From the NCBI GenBank assembly GCA_021234155.1, contig JAJEKV010000004.1, positions 30,361,134 to 30,425,133 of the forward strand: a stretch of 64,000 bases of DNA, written 5' to 3'. The position numbers and the translations under genes are program-made. Below are positions 25,198-36,565 of this stretch, piece after piece. Source of the DNA: Isoetes taiwanensis. Lineage: Eukaryota; Streptophyta; Lycopodiopsida; Isoetales; Isoetaceae. The stretch's first letter is position 1, and each line of letters begins with the position of its first letter. The notes under the pieces were generated by a model, which made no database searches, was not told the origin of the DNA, and was given only the letters and a program-made list of their open reading frames with translations.

Positions 25198-26428
25198 TTA
25201 GTTATTACTTGATCTCTCGCTGAAATGAAGCTCTTTCTGTCTCAGCCTCCTAGAGTGGTCTCCGCAGCAAAGCAAAGGGCCCATAAATATCAATTTAAGC
25301 AAAACAGATTTCAGCCCATTAGGAAAACAACAGATTTCAAAGAAGCATTGAAATGAATACCGATGTAAGAATGATAGCATGCTCTTTGTGAAGGATCCAC
25401 AATATCCTTTCGAGGCCTTCCAACCTTGCTTTGTTCGTGCTCTTGGTTCCTCTCTTTGGCGGTTGATTTTTGCACATGTCTACTACTCTTTATATGCTCC
25501 CTCATGTTTTCAACCACGTCTCCTCTTGATGGAAAAAAGGAGTAGAGACCTCGACAAAGCACACATAAAATGCAAATGTTCTCTTTCTTTGCATAGCTTC
25601 CAATGGTCTCCCTTATATAGCTCAAACACGACACCGGTTTGCTCGACAAAAAGGACCAACTTTGAAGACATACATTCTTCAATTTGCTGCCCTATTTTCA
25701 GCCATAATATCACTTGCCAATGTTTCCTTTGAGACACTTTCACGGTCAACAACAACAGGTTTGTGTGTTTCTTTGCAAGTTAAAGCTTGTGTTCCTTTGA
25801 TTCCATGTGGCGTGCAGTGAAATTGTACATCATGTCATCTCCTCCTCTTCCATATTTCATTTGGCATTCAAGGCACCAAATGCTAAACACTCCAACTCCG
25901 TTGGCATCATAAGACATGAGATCAAACCGATCTTTCTTACCCTGAATTTGCATTTTCATCTTGTACTTTCTAAAGGTGTGAATCCACCTACATGTATCAG
26001 CCCTAGTTGCAAATTTGGATTGCAACCTACCTTCAAACTCGACACTCCCCACACTCAAACTTGCCTTCTCTTGGCTGGCTGGGGTCTGATCTGCAACCTC
26101 AATGGCAGCCACATTTTCTTCTTCTTCCAGCTCATTAAGCACTAGACGTCTTCTCTTCAAGGGCTGCACATCTTCTTGAGTATCAGTCACACGAACAAAT
26201 ACCTCCTCATTTGTAACTTTGTACCTTTCCTCTTGCCTTGTTGACAAAGGAAGCTTCCCTTTCACCCAAAACACAAACTTCGTGTCCCTCCAAGCCATCA
26301 ATCTCATCCAAGTTAATAGCTTTTCTTACATCGGCATACGTTGCATTTTGCTTGACTTTGACAAAACCAACCTCGAGCACTTCGGTCCGGTCAATTGCAC
26401 ATACAATGATATTTGTTTCGAATGCCAT
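25198..26428 (-). pseudogene. Zinc-finger and AT-hook protein gene, frameshifted
   Basis: The frame starts at the ATG at 26,428 (MAFETNIIVCAIDR) and moves to another frame near 26,290, where DEIDGLEG is followed by FVFWVKGKLPLSTRQEERYK. The long following frame (25,780-26,307) has an acidic linker and a WCLEC...HMESKEH motif, a C2H2/BED-like finger. A second, similar finger, CVLC...HIKSSRH, lies in the next frame (about 25,590) and is followed at once by the AT-hook-like core VGRPRK. Two paired fingers plus an AT hook indicate DNA binding. BED-type fingers of this sort are common in domesticated or active transposases (family knowledge). It is broken by at least two frameshifts. I recognise no named family. 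Confidence 0.55.
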
Positions 26429-27184
26429 TTGCTACAAGTAACACAAAGAAAGAGTTAGGAACCCGTTAGGAATTAATAACTTACTTGAAAGACTTGAAAT
26501 ACCAAAAAATATAAGACATTTACCAGCATAAACTAGAAAGATCTATGAAAAACTTGAGGTCTCTGAAGCTCCTCCTGCCAAAGCACCCGCCAAAGCACAC
26601 TCAAGATCAGGGTTTTTTCATGAATGCGAAAAATAGAGATGACCACTTAGGAATTCACTCTCCATCAAATGAACACTAGATTATTAAGTGAGACAAGGCA
26701 GATCAAGGTGATCAAGAAGCTTTTAGTCCGGTTTCAGGCAGGAAGAATAAGTTATTTCATTACCAAAGTCTAGATACAAATGCAATAAAAATTAACACAC
26801 CATCCACTTTGCCATCGAGATATCCTAACAATGGCAAGCAAATCAGCAAGAAGTTTGGATTCTAACCTGGTAAATTTGTTCTTTAAGGTTATCTTGATCC
26901 AGGAGTTTTTGACAAAATATTTCTTTCTTGGCCGAAATCCAGCGACTTCAATTGTCCATTCTGGTGGAGCCTCAGATCTTCAGAGCATTCGGAGTTGGAG
27001 TAGGCCCTAAACGTTGATCTACGGATCAGACCTTCCCGCCCAACTCCCCCTTCTCGACCACCTACGGGGGAAATGGTGGTCGAGCCCAGAGGGAGACAAA
27101 GAAATCAGAGTATCACGGGGCACGCCGAGGGTTCAAAAAAACCCCTACCCATCACGCTCTTATCATACGGGGTTTCAATGGTGA
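26429..27184. other. Intergenic DNA, GC rising to the right
   Basis: No gene was recognised. From about 26,960 the sequence becomes G-rich with short CCTACGGGGGAAATGG-like hairpins, and then joins repeat B. Confidence 0.4.
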
Positions 27185-27915
27185 AACCCTCGAGGGGGGT
27201 AGAGAACTAGTAGCCATTACGTAGTATGCTTCTAGTTTAGACCCCTTAGTTCCACCGGGCTATGGGGGCTACGATGTGACTCAGCACTACACAACGGGGC
27301 TAGAGGCAATAAGGAGGGAGGATCCCTGCTGAGTGTGGCTACTGGGGATCCCATAGTGGGCTAGGCCTATGGCCGGTCACTTTCTGTGGGCCGGGCATGG
27401 GTCTGACACCTCCTGGGGCAATGGTGTCATGCCCCTCTCGGGGAGTTGCAAGTGTCGGCTTGGCTCCTATTTTGGGGGTTAAGTTGGGTACGAATGGTGT
27501 GTCACCACGATTCTCTAGCTGCCCGTGGAACCTCTAGACCATGGGAAGGGGAGATGCAAGCCTTCCTGCCTCGACGGACCTGGGAGATGCAACCTGGAGT
27601 AGTCCCGATGGGTGATACCATGGGATTGCATATCCGAAAGGCTAGAGTCATGCCAGAGCCCGATCTATCCCATCTGCAAAGTATGCACAGGAGGGGCGGA
27701 TGGAGTGGTCAACCCTAGCCATTGTCTATAGCCAACCCCACTATTGTTATGACTCGGTCTGCTTTATCTTGAGGCCCAGCCAGTCAGTCATCCTCCTTAT
27801 GAGTCAGAGCCATGGGTAGGAGCTCTCATGTTTTGTGGCATATGTTTGTCTTCTTTGTAGTTACGGATATGTGGATGAGCTACCCTTCGAGGTAGTATGA
27901 TGTGTCTTATCTTGC
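27185..27915 (+). repeat. Repeat B, uninterrupted copy
   Basis: This block matches 37,255-37,740 joined to 45,308-45,573, from GGGGGGTAGAGAACTAGTAG to about TGTGTcttat. It lacks a ~29-bp segment present in the other copy after CCTTAGTTCC. It includes the point (CTAGAGTCATGCCAGAG near 27,650) at which the other copy is split by the 7.6-kb transposon, so it shows the pre-insertion sequence. The shared open frame inside differs mainly at amino-acid-changing sites, so I do not call it coding. Its element type is unknown. Confidence 0.8.
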
Positions 27916-28666
27916 TAAGTGTCTTCTTGTCTACATATAGGTAGTATAATTAAACCTTTTTTTCTTAGAAACCCAGCTAGTTGCCAAGGCCTTAGAAATT
28001 GTTGTCACACATTGGTATGATACACCAACACACGTTATAGGTGCACTACCATCAAGTATCTTCTGCCGTGCCTTTACATCATAGATAATTATCTAGGAAT
28101 TCATTCTATCTAGGTAATAAAATGCCAAGTGGGTCATTTGAGGTAGAGTGGATAAAGGTATTAAAATAGGGTTTGTAGAGTAAGTAGACATAAGTAATTG
28201 TTGCTGTGGTAGTATTTGTTGCAGATCCTCGAGCCTCGACAGTGGAGCCACTCGACAACATCAACGAATTGAAAGCAGAGGGCAACCTTATGGAAGAAAT
28301 TTCAGCAAATCAAAGGCTAAGATGGTGTACAGGGAAGCCCGAACATAAATAATAAAGGGGAGCCTACAGGAAGGACGATTGTGACATCAGGATTAGACAC
28401 AGGAGTTGCCAAGAGGGCTATGCAACAGCCAATGGGCATCAGGGCACTTATAAAATTGACCACATTAGGGGAGGAACATCTCCTAGTCAAGGATATTCTC
28501 CAAGTGCCATATCGTCTCGAGGAACGTTCCCACATTGATGACTAATGTCACAGCTACGCCACCAACAAGTAGACGACTTCATCGACTTATGACGTCAAGA
28601 GTCCTAAAGGATGAGACTGGACATACCTTCTAGGAAGGGCAACTATCACAGATATACAGGCCATAG
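27916..28666. other. Sequence left of the Ty3/gypsy primer site
   Basis: If the PBS at 28,667 is real, a 5' LTR should end here, but no stretch matches the 3' LTR at 36,566-37,250. The LTR may have been lost or replaced. Nothing else is recognised. Confidence 0.35.
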
Positions 28667-28676
28667 TGGTATCAGA
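28667..28676 (+). promoter_or_regulatory. Primer-binding site, tRNA-Met type
   Basis: TGGTATCAGA is identical to the first ten bases of the usual initiator tRNA-Met primer site of plant LTR elements; the next bases (TTTGG) diverge. The position agrees with gag-like sequence to the right. Confidence 0.5.
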
Positions 28677-28679
28677 TTT

Positions 28680-29988
28680 GGACTCCAAGCAGACATGCTT
28701 TGACTAAGGAGGTATTAAAAGCTAGCAAGGGCGGGCTTCTCAGGAATAGGAATATGGCAAAACTGCAACAAACTTCTTCCTCATCAGCCCCGATACTTCA
28801 GACCAGCTACATCAACCTCGACAAGCACCATCTCAAGATCATGACGATCTTCTACCTTAGAGATTGGAGGTCAAATACCATCAAGAAGAGGCATCATGGG
28901 AGACCAAATACCAGCATTACTAACTGATCACTCAAGATTATAGTCCCTGCACATGGATGCAAAATAAACTTCTCTCAGGAAGAGAAGTTGCACAGTTAGA
29001 ATGGGTAAAAGCACTCAACATTATAATAGCAGCAGGTGACCGCCAAGATGAAGAATCGAATGGACAAGGTCAATTTAGGAGCTAGAAGAATCATCCTCAA
29101 ATCTCGTAATCTTCAAGGCAGATGAGTCAAACAGGAAAGATTCTACGCATTGGTGAATATTACCTTCAAGCCTTTGGGATGCGACACCGAGCCTTACGTC
29201 GCCACTACTTTAATGAAGATAGTCAACACCAACATTAAGGACGAGAAGAGTCAAGAGTCAGAATAAGTTCGACAAAAGAAAGCAAGGCACATGAATGATT
29301 ATACAACAACTCCAAGGAGACCAGATTTTTCAATAAATTAGGGATCATCGCCTTGCTACTCCAATGACTAACGACTACACCAGCTTTAAGCAAGCTAGAG
29401 GACCTAGTAGATAGTCGAATATCTTAGAATTATGGGTGATAACATCCATGATGGGATTGGGACGAAATTTCGAGTAGATTTTGTCATTTCTTTTAGAAAG
29501 GATGGACCCAAGAATGGAGCAAAGCTTCAAGGTTGGGAAGAAAAACGTATGGAGTACAATAATTGTATACATTGATGACAGATATCCAATATATTGGAAC
29601 CTCTTCATGAGCTTGATCACCTCGCTAAGAAGGATTCAATAATAGGATAACCGTCGACCATGTATATGACGAGTACTTCCACAGCATAAGGAATAATCCG
29701 ACCAAATGAAAAGAAGCAATCTAATAAGTCCGGCCAACTTCTTAGATAGCATCAACTCAAAGGTGGGACTATTTCAAGAGGGCAATAATTAAGAAAGGGG
29801 AGATCCTAGAGTATAGATTAGATCTAAAACAAGAATAATTATTTAATTACATAGTTTTTTATGTGTGCCCAAAAGTAAGGTCATGCTGACTAAACTTGTA
29901 TAGGATTTATGCAAGTAATTCTTTAAACCTGTAACCTTGCACCTCCTAGATGGTGGACATCTTTAAGAGCAAGACTCTTAAGTCTAAA
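28680..29988 (+). pseudogene. Probable gag and upstream pol relic
   Basis: This region lies between the primer site and the LINE insertion, where gag and protease should be. Translations are broken in all frames. I see only loosely gag-like, Gln/Asp-rich segments and no intact zinc knuckle or protease DSG/DTG motif. The assignment rests on position. Confidence 0.35.
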
Positions 29989-30001
29989 TCTAGGCAGGTA
30001 A

Positions 30002-32950
30002 CAGCATTTCTTCAATTAAAGATAATAGTTCAAACATTTTGGAAGATCCCCAAGAGATCTCATCGTTTGTCAGGGGAAGTTTTGAGAATCAATTCAAGGA
30101 GGACCCTCTTCCCTCCTCTTATCTTCATCATACTACCTCGTGGATGAACAAAATTGCCTGGGATGGTGGGATCTCCTGGGAAGAAAATCAGCTTCTGCTT
30201 CGCACCCCTGAGGGACATGAGATTCACAAAACTCTGTGTTCACTGGCAGCCGGAAAGTCCCCTGGACCAGACGGTTTTCCTCCATAATTTTTTGTGGAGT
30301 TCTGGGATGTACTAGGTCATGATTTCATTCGAGCTATCCGTGGAGCTTGGGCATCCCGATCCTTACATCCAACACTAGCAACTGGATTCATCACTCTAGT
30401 TCCTAAGGTCTCTAGACCTCAGTGCATTGGTGAATGGCGACCCATCGCTCTTACTAATACTATGTACAAAGTAGTGATGAAGGTTATTGCTAATCGTCTA
30501 AAGCCCATTCTAAACAGAGTCATTGGAAAAGAGCAGTCTGCATTCCTACCAGGCAGATACATTTTGGATAACTACTTGGCTGCGAGGGAAGGGATGCACT
30601 GGTGTCGAGCCTCTAAGCAAAATTGTGTTCTAATCAAAATGGACTTCAGAAAAGCCTATGACTCCTTGAGATGGGAGGGGTTGCGGGAAGTAATGAGTCA
30701 GATGGGATTTGATCTGCAGTTTGTTCAATTAGCCTTGGGGATGAACAATCTAGCTTCAGCTTCGGTGCTAGTCAATGGCCAACCAACAGGAATATTCAAC
30801 CTTAGGAAGGGCATCAGGCAAGGCTGCCCATTGGCCCCGTACCTTTTCCTTATTATGGCAAACCTGCTAACAAGAATGGTACAGCTGAAGGAGTCTGAAG
30901 GTCACTTGGAAGGGCTGACCTTTCCTGATGGGGCAGAGAAGCTGACAATCATGCAGTATGCTGACGACACATTCATGTTTCTCAGGTTTGATGATAACAG
31001 TTTTCAGTCATTTCGAGATATTCTACTGGCTTTTGAAGTTATATCAGGAGTACGACTCAATGCCAGCAAGTGCTCGATTATGTGGACATTAGAAAGTGAC
31101 ATCGACCCAAGAGTCAGAGGTTTGAGTCTCCCAGTGGTGGGACCTGGAGAGTCGGTTAAGCTACTGGGTCTACCCCTTGTCCTCTCTGACAGCGTAAAGG
31201 GACTATGGGCCCCTATTCTAGACAAGCTGCGAAAAAAGGTAGGGCTGTGGTCTACCAAGTCTTTGGCAACCTCAGGTAGAGTCACGGTGGCTAACGCAGT
31301 TCTGGCTGCCTCTCATGTTTATTATTCATCGGCTACGGTGGCCCAAAAAGGAGTATATAATCAAATGCAGGTTATTGTCAGGAAATTCATTTGGGGCGGT
31401 ATAGCCAAAGTAGGTTGGAATGAGTTATGTCGTGGCAAAAAGGATGGAGGATTGGGTTGCAAAGATCTCTTCATGCAAGCGCAAGCCCTAGCTGCTAAAT
31501 TTGTATGGAGAGCTTTAAATGGTGAGTCATCTCCAGCTTTGAGATTTGTATCCTATTGGTTAAAGTTAGGTAAGTTGGAAGGCAAGCCCTCTCTACCCCG
31601 AGATGAGCTAGGGGCATTACACTACAGCTTTAAGATGGCTCCTGGATCATCTCCAGTTATGAGAAGGATTCTCCAGGCCTGGAAGGATGTACAACACATA
31701 TTTACTCCTATGATCCCCCCTAGGGAAGCAGGGGGGTTTAGTATATTCTGGAACATACGGATTTGGGAAAGGGGAGGGCTCCCCCTAGCCCTCTCCCATC
31801 CTCGCATCTTTATTAAATGGAAGAATTCAGGTATTACACAGTTGCAACACTTGTGGGTTGATGGTAGATGGACTTGTTGGACGAAGTTCAAAAGGAGAGC
31901 TCCCTCTGCAGGGGAAGGGGATAGGACAGTATTACGAGAGATTTTTGAGAATGTTACCTATGTGACAGGAGTTATTGGGCTGCAAGAAAGATGGTTACTC
32001 GATGGACAGGGGCATTATAGTGTGTCAAAGATCTATCAGTCTCTAGGCCAGGACACTCCCTTGAAAGCAGAGGGTCTACTAGATATGAGTAATGTAGTGG
32101 CTAAAGCAGCTTTAGCCAATTCTTGGAAATCTCTCTGCTCTAAGAAGATTCAATTCTTTAGATGGTTGGCCCTTCAAGGGGGATTGAGTACAAATGTGAG
32201 TTTATATAACAAGGGTATGATAGATGAGGACAAGTGTTCACTTGGATGTCCAGTTCGCGAGTCTACTGGGCATCTTCTCTTCTGCCCCTTGATCATGGAG
32301 TTTTGGCACTGGGTCAGTCCCATTATTGGTTTGTCTGTACTTGATCTGAAATGGCCAGGACTGATATTGATTTCAGATAGATGCTGTATTGAAGCCTCGC
32401 TTGTGAACATTGCTTTCTGGGTAATTTGGAAACGCCGTTGTGATGTTGGTATTGGACGGCTTGGGATCTCCATTGCAAAACTCAAAAATATGTTTAATCT
32501 GGAAGTGGCACTGATAGATTTATCTCACCATAGGCAGAAAGGCAGGGGATATAACAGAGGACTTGACAGATTAGGTACTTTAGAAGGGTTCTATTCCTTC
32601 TTTAGGTGTCATTGGCTCTATAAGAAGGTGATGGAGGAAAATGATGCTGATAATATTGCTGCTAATGTTGCAGCTATTCAATGTTAACTATATCAAGTGG
32701 GGGGTCTGGGTGTGGAAAAGGAGTTGGCTCTCTCTATAGTACCTACCCTCTGGAGAAGACTGGTGATCTCCCATATAGTACCCATATGGTGGGGGAGAAG
32801 ATGTGAGGCTCTCTTGAGTACTTCCTGGGTGATACCCTCCTCATTTAGCTACAATTCTTTCAATCTTCCCTTACAAGGGGACCTTGTACTTTATACTATA
32901 TATTTATGAATCTAATCTCTTACTCTAAAAAAAAAAAAAAAAAAAAAAAA
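30002..32950 (+). mobile_element. 5'-truncated LINE with poly-A tail and target duplication
   Basis: The insertion ends in 24 A residues (32,927-32,950). It is flanked by TCTAGGCAGGTAA (29,989-30,001) and TCTAGGCCAGTAA (32,951-32,963), a 13-bp target-site duplication with two mismatches. The left end begins in the linker before the reverse transcriptase, so the endonuclease and ORF1 are missing, the normal result of aborted reverse transcription. It lies in the same orientation as the Ty3/gypsy element it entered. About 240 bp of 3' untranslated sequence separate the stop codon from the tail. Confidence 0.9.
30003..32687 (+). pseudogene. LINE ORF2 reverse transcriptase, one in-frame stop
   Basis: The protein copies LINE RNA at the nicked target. 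The frame enters at the left end of the insertion and reads LEDPQEISSFVRGSF, then SPGPDGFPP, then a TAA (30,285-30,287), then continues as a 797-codon open frame from 30,294. RT blocks in that frame: ALTNTMYKVVMKVIANRLK (about residues 52-70), KMDFRKAYD (115-123), GIRQGCPLAPYL (173-184) and the catalytic QYADD (221-225). The C-terminal half holds the zf-RVT-like region ending CSLGCPVRESTGHLLFCP. The open state over almost 800 codons suggests a fairly young insertion. The single stop and the missing N-terminus make it inactive. Confidence 0.9.
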
Positions 32951-33155
32951 TCTAGGCCAGTAATTATGGCAAGGCCGAGTAATTAGCAGCACCAACGGAA
33001 CAAGAGTCAAGTTCGACATCAACCTTAAGCGGAGCAAAATAGAGCATCGGCACCAGCTTATGTACATTGGCAACTATGACCTCATAATAGACATGCAATA
33101 TTAAAGGCGGCTAAGGCAATAATTGATTATCATAAGCAAGAGATGTTATCCCAGC

Positions 33156-33476
33156 GGGTAAAAGCATGTTAGGGTGTACCACTTTTGGAACCTGCAAAAG
33201 TACATACACTAGGTACTTCAGAACTGGGTACTTTTTCATTTTTATTTTCATTAAAACTAGTACAAATATCCAAGATAAAAGTCAAGGACGCATTAATATT
33301 CAAAGTTAAGATAAAGATAATGCTACCGGAGACTAAAATATATATAAAAGTTCTAGAATGTACCTTTTATTGAGATATTACACAGGTACCCAGTACCCAG
33401 TCCTGGGTACCTTTTTAGGTACTTTTTTGGTCACTAAATAATACTTTTTAAGGGACACCCTAACATGCTTTTACCC
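33156..33476. mobile_element. 321-bp inverted-repeat element (MITE), 4-bp target duplication
   Basis: Both ends carry the same terminal inverted repeat, starting GGGTAAAAGCATGTTAGGGT and identical for 22 bases. The element is flanked by CAGC on both sides (33,152-33,155 and 33,477-33,480). It has no coding capacity and a middle with GGTACCCAGTACCCAG/CTGGGTACC inverted repeats. The 4-bp duplication and GGG start agree with the larger Sola-like transposon at 37.7-45.3 kb, but the inner TIR sequence differs, so a direct dependence is not shown. It lies within the dead Ty3/gypsy element. Confidence 0.8.
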
Positions 33477-33480
33477 CAGC

Positions 33481-35304
33481 ACCAAAGGGCAAGTACCTTA
33501 TAATTAAAGTTAAATTAAAGTACCTGGTAAGTGCATCATGAGGAATGAGGTCGTACATACTTAAGCTACAAGTCGTCAACCCCGACCGCAATAGTAAGAA
33601 GGAAGATGCTACTTCGGAACAGTTGCCTCGACCAATTTCTAAGTTAATCAAGAAGTCCCATGATATACCCCTAGATGAGATTTGAGAGCTTTTGCTCTAT
33701 AGAGGCGTAGAGTCTGAAATCACTCTTGCACCAGATGCAGAGCCGACCAACGAAGCTCTTTATAAAATGAGCACTTCCGAGCTAGCAGAGCTCGAGAAGC
33801 AGTTGTAGGAGTTGATCGACTTGGCATCCCTTCGGCCAGGATGGAAGTCTAAAGATGTATATCAACCATGGGCAGCTCAACAAGCAAACGACATAATGGA
33901 TCAGCCCCAAGAAGCAAGATTCTTCTACAAAATCGACTTAAGCTCGGGCAATCATCAAATAATGGATGAATGGCGAAGATAATTATAAGACTCCTCCAGA
34001 ACATGGTATGGGCACTATGACTTCATAGTAATACCTCTGAGTCTATGGAATGCTCCACCAACTTGTATGCATTTGAGGAACGACATCTTCGAAGATTCCT
34101 TGGATGATTTCTTCATCAATTCTCTTCGACGACATCGTGATCTATAGCAAATCAATGGAAGAGTATGCAGCCCATTTGAGGAAAGCCATGGAGAAGCTAA
34201 GACGTCGCCACTCATTGGCAAGCTTTTGAAGCATCAATTTGCAATGCCATCTCCACTTCGGCAAGGGAATTCAGCAAGAAAATAGAAGAAGCCATCCCCT
34301 CTAACATGGAGTTCAAGCACATATGGGCTAGTCTTGCAAGAGTGCAAGGACGGATTAAGAAAGAGAAACCTTCAAATATTTTGAAAAGGAAGGCAATCTT
34401 TAATATCAAAGAACAACTATGCGTACTTAAAGCATAAGGAGTAAGAAAAATCTTCCATGACACGCATAATAGCCCTATTTCTGGCCATGTAGAATCTATA
34501 AAGGCCTACTTCAAGATTAGAAGTAGCTACTTCTGGCCGGGCATGAAGAAGCAGATAGTCAGACATATCCAAGAATGTGGTGGGGCGTCGCAAGAACAAA
34601 GGCGATACAACCGAATTCCAGGAGTTTTGGAACCTTGGGCGGTGCCAGACGCCAAGTGGGAAGTCATCAACATGTTTCAAGCCCTGATGGTTGTGGTATA
34701 TAACTTATCAAAAGGGCACATACTTGCCATGCCACACCATAGGCACTGCTTTGGCTCTAGCCGTGTGGTCTACATAAGAGTTTTTTTTTTTTTTTTTAGG
34801 CTGCATGGAATGCACAGGTCGATCATCATCAATAGAGATCCGAAGTTCTTTAGCGACGTTTAGCAAGACTTCTTCAACACGAGCCGCACCAACTTGTGGA
34901 TGAGTTTTGCTTATCATTTGCAGTCCAATGGGCAAATAGACTGCACCAATACAATTTTGGAGAGCACATTGAGAAACTATGATTGGAACAAGCAATAATA
35001 TCCACCTGGTCAAGTTATGCACAATAATATGAAGCAAGAGTCATCGAAGATGTCTCCCCCATGATCAGTTACAGTTATTAATGCTTGACCCCAATCTAGT
35101 GCCCAAGGTGGAAGCTTCTCAACAACAACGATAGATATGCAACAACTTGTGGTAGAAGTGCGAGAATATATTCAAACAACAAAGGCACATCAGAAGATAG
35201 ACATAAAACTCCTCGAGAGTTTGTGCTGAGAGATAAAGTTTGGCTCAAGTAAAGGTCAAGCAAGGGAAGCTTCGCATCGGCAATTGTAAGAAGCTTGCTC
35301 CTAG
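33481..35304 (+). pseudogene. Ty3/gypsy reverse transcriptase and integrase relic
   Basis: In changing frames I see FYKIDLSSGNHQI (near 33,922), the usual 'F.KIDL.SGYHQI' block of RT, then YGHYDFIVIPLSLWNAPPT (near 34,010) and DIFEDSLDDFFINS. Integrase blocks follow: HNPISGHVESI...YFWPGMKKQI with an H/C zinc-finger context (about 34,470-34,580) and RDPKFFSDV with SFAYHLQSNGQI (34,835-34,940), the core around catalytic Asp and Glu. A run of T at 34,782-34,797 has enlarged between blocks. Many stops show that this copy is dead. Confidence 0.75.
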
Positions 35305-35694
35305 GTGGGAGGGACCCTTCAAGATTTTGAAGCGAGTAGGATCCAGACCTACAAGCTCGCCTTGCCTACCCACCTTAAAGTCCACAAGGTCTTCCATGTG
35401 AGCCAGTTGAAGAGGCATATTCCAAACCCGGAGGAGGTTTTGGATACTCCAACTTTGTTGGAGATGATGGAGGAACAAGTTGAAATTGTGCCTGAATTGC
35501 TTCTTGATAAGTCATTCAAGAAGACCAGGAGGTCTCAGTTTCTCCAATATTTGGTCAAGTGGAAGCACTTGTCCGTGGAAGATGCAACGTGGGTATTGAA
35601 GCAGGATTTAGTCAAGCAATACCCGGACTTCATGAGGGAGTTTAATGGGCGAGTCGTCTCCGAACTTGTCGACGCCGACTTGCCAGGTGCTTAG
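35305..35694 (+). pseudogene. Integrase C-terminus with chromodomain
   Basis: A 129-codon open frame, the best-preserved part of the element. YKLALPTHLKVHKVFHVSQL (about residues 17-36) is the typical end of plant Ty3/gypsy integrases. FLQYLVKWKHLSVEDATWV (about residues 78-96) is a chromodomain with the aromatic Y and W residues that bind methylated histone tails (family knowledge). The domain places the element among the chromoviruses. Upstream integrase is broken, so it is a remnant. Confidence 0.85.
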
Positions 35695-35769
35695 CTTAGT
35701 GTGCTCTTAGTTAGCTTGAGTAAGGCACGTGCATTCTAGTCAGTAAGGTGCATGTGCCAGGATCTTGGA

Positions 35770-36140
35770 CGTGTAGGCGATGATGGGATATGCCCCAAAG
35801 GCATTCTCTAGGCCAACACGCACCAAGGGTGCGCATGACCAGGAGGGTCATGTGAGAGAGGAATTTAGGCATGGTGGGCGATGAGGGGACATCTGTCGGA
35901 TGATCTCTATGCCACGATGCGAGGCACGCGCACCTGACCATGGGGGGGTCATGGTGAGATATAAGTGATCATGCGCGATGATGGGATCGTGAGATGTTCC
36001 CTAGCTTAAAACCCTCGGGGGCATGAGGCACTGGGGAGTACTCGACCACGGGAATCGAGTACAACGTAGCACTTGATCATGGGCAATGATAGGATCATCT
36101 TAAATGGTCCTTAAGCTCAAATCTTTATGGGGCCATGATC
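35770..36140 (+). repeat. Degenerate ~100-bp modules before the LTR
   Basis: CGATGATGGGAT-like starts recur at about 35,777, 35,878, 35,966 and 36,086. Each is followed by related text such as GACCAGGAGGGTCATG or GACCATGGGGGGGTCATG and a 'cctagcttaaa'-like piece. This untranslated spacer belongs to the Ty3/gypsy element and may have grown by tandem duplication. Confidence 0.5.
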
Positions 36141-36553
36141 GAGTGCAAGGTACTAGGGTGACCTTGAGCTAGTAGTTCGGCTCAAGGAGGTAATTAGGGG
36201 GGTGGTCCCCTAAAACCACAAACTTATTAACTTAAATAACGTAATGTGCTACTTGTGCAGGCCAGTGAAGGGAAGCATGAAGGAGGGAGCACGTTACGAG
36301 AAGATAGGAGTCATAGATTTTAGACTAACTGTGATTGTTGTAATAATATTATATGTGTATACTTTTATAATAATAGTTGCTATGACTATATAATTTTGTA
36401 TAACTTATAAATATAGCCTTATAATTACATAATAAGTAATTAACGAAAAGTTGATCTTTTCAATAGAGTTAAGTTCCTATATTCTTGTTGTGAGTTTTGC
36501 AGGGCTGTTGCAGGTTCGTCACCTTAGCGTAATGCTGAGGACAGCATTATCCG

Positions 36554-36565
36554 AAGGGGGGAGAA
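36554..36565 (+). promoter_or_regulatory. Polypurine tract
   Basis: AAGGGGGGAGAA lies immediately before TGTAACG. This is the expected second-strand primer just upstream of a 3' LTR. Confidence 0.75.

Noticed and set aside
27446-27718. Shared open frame in both copies of repeat B as a gene (also 37,457-37,837)
   Set aside because: Over about 57 shared codons I count more amino-acid-changing than silent differences (about six against three), and no family motif is present. The frame is better explained as chance in a repeat.
27185-28666. 5' LTR of the chromodomain element
   Set aside because: The block before the primer site does not match the 3' LTR; only repeat B lies there, and it starts with different flanks.
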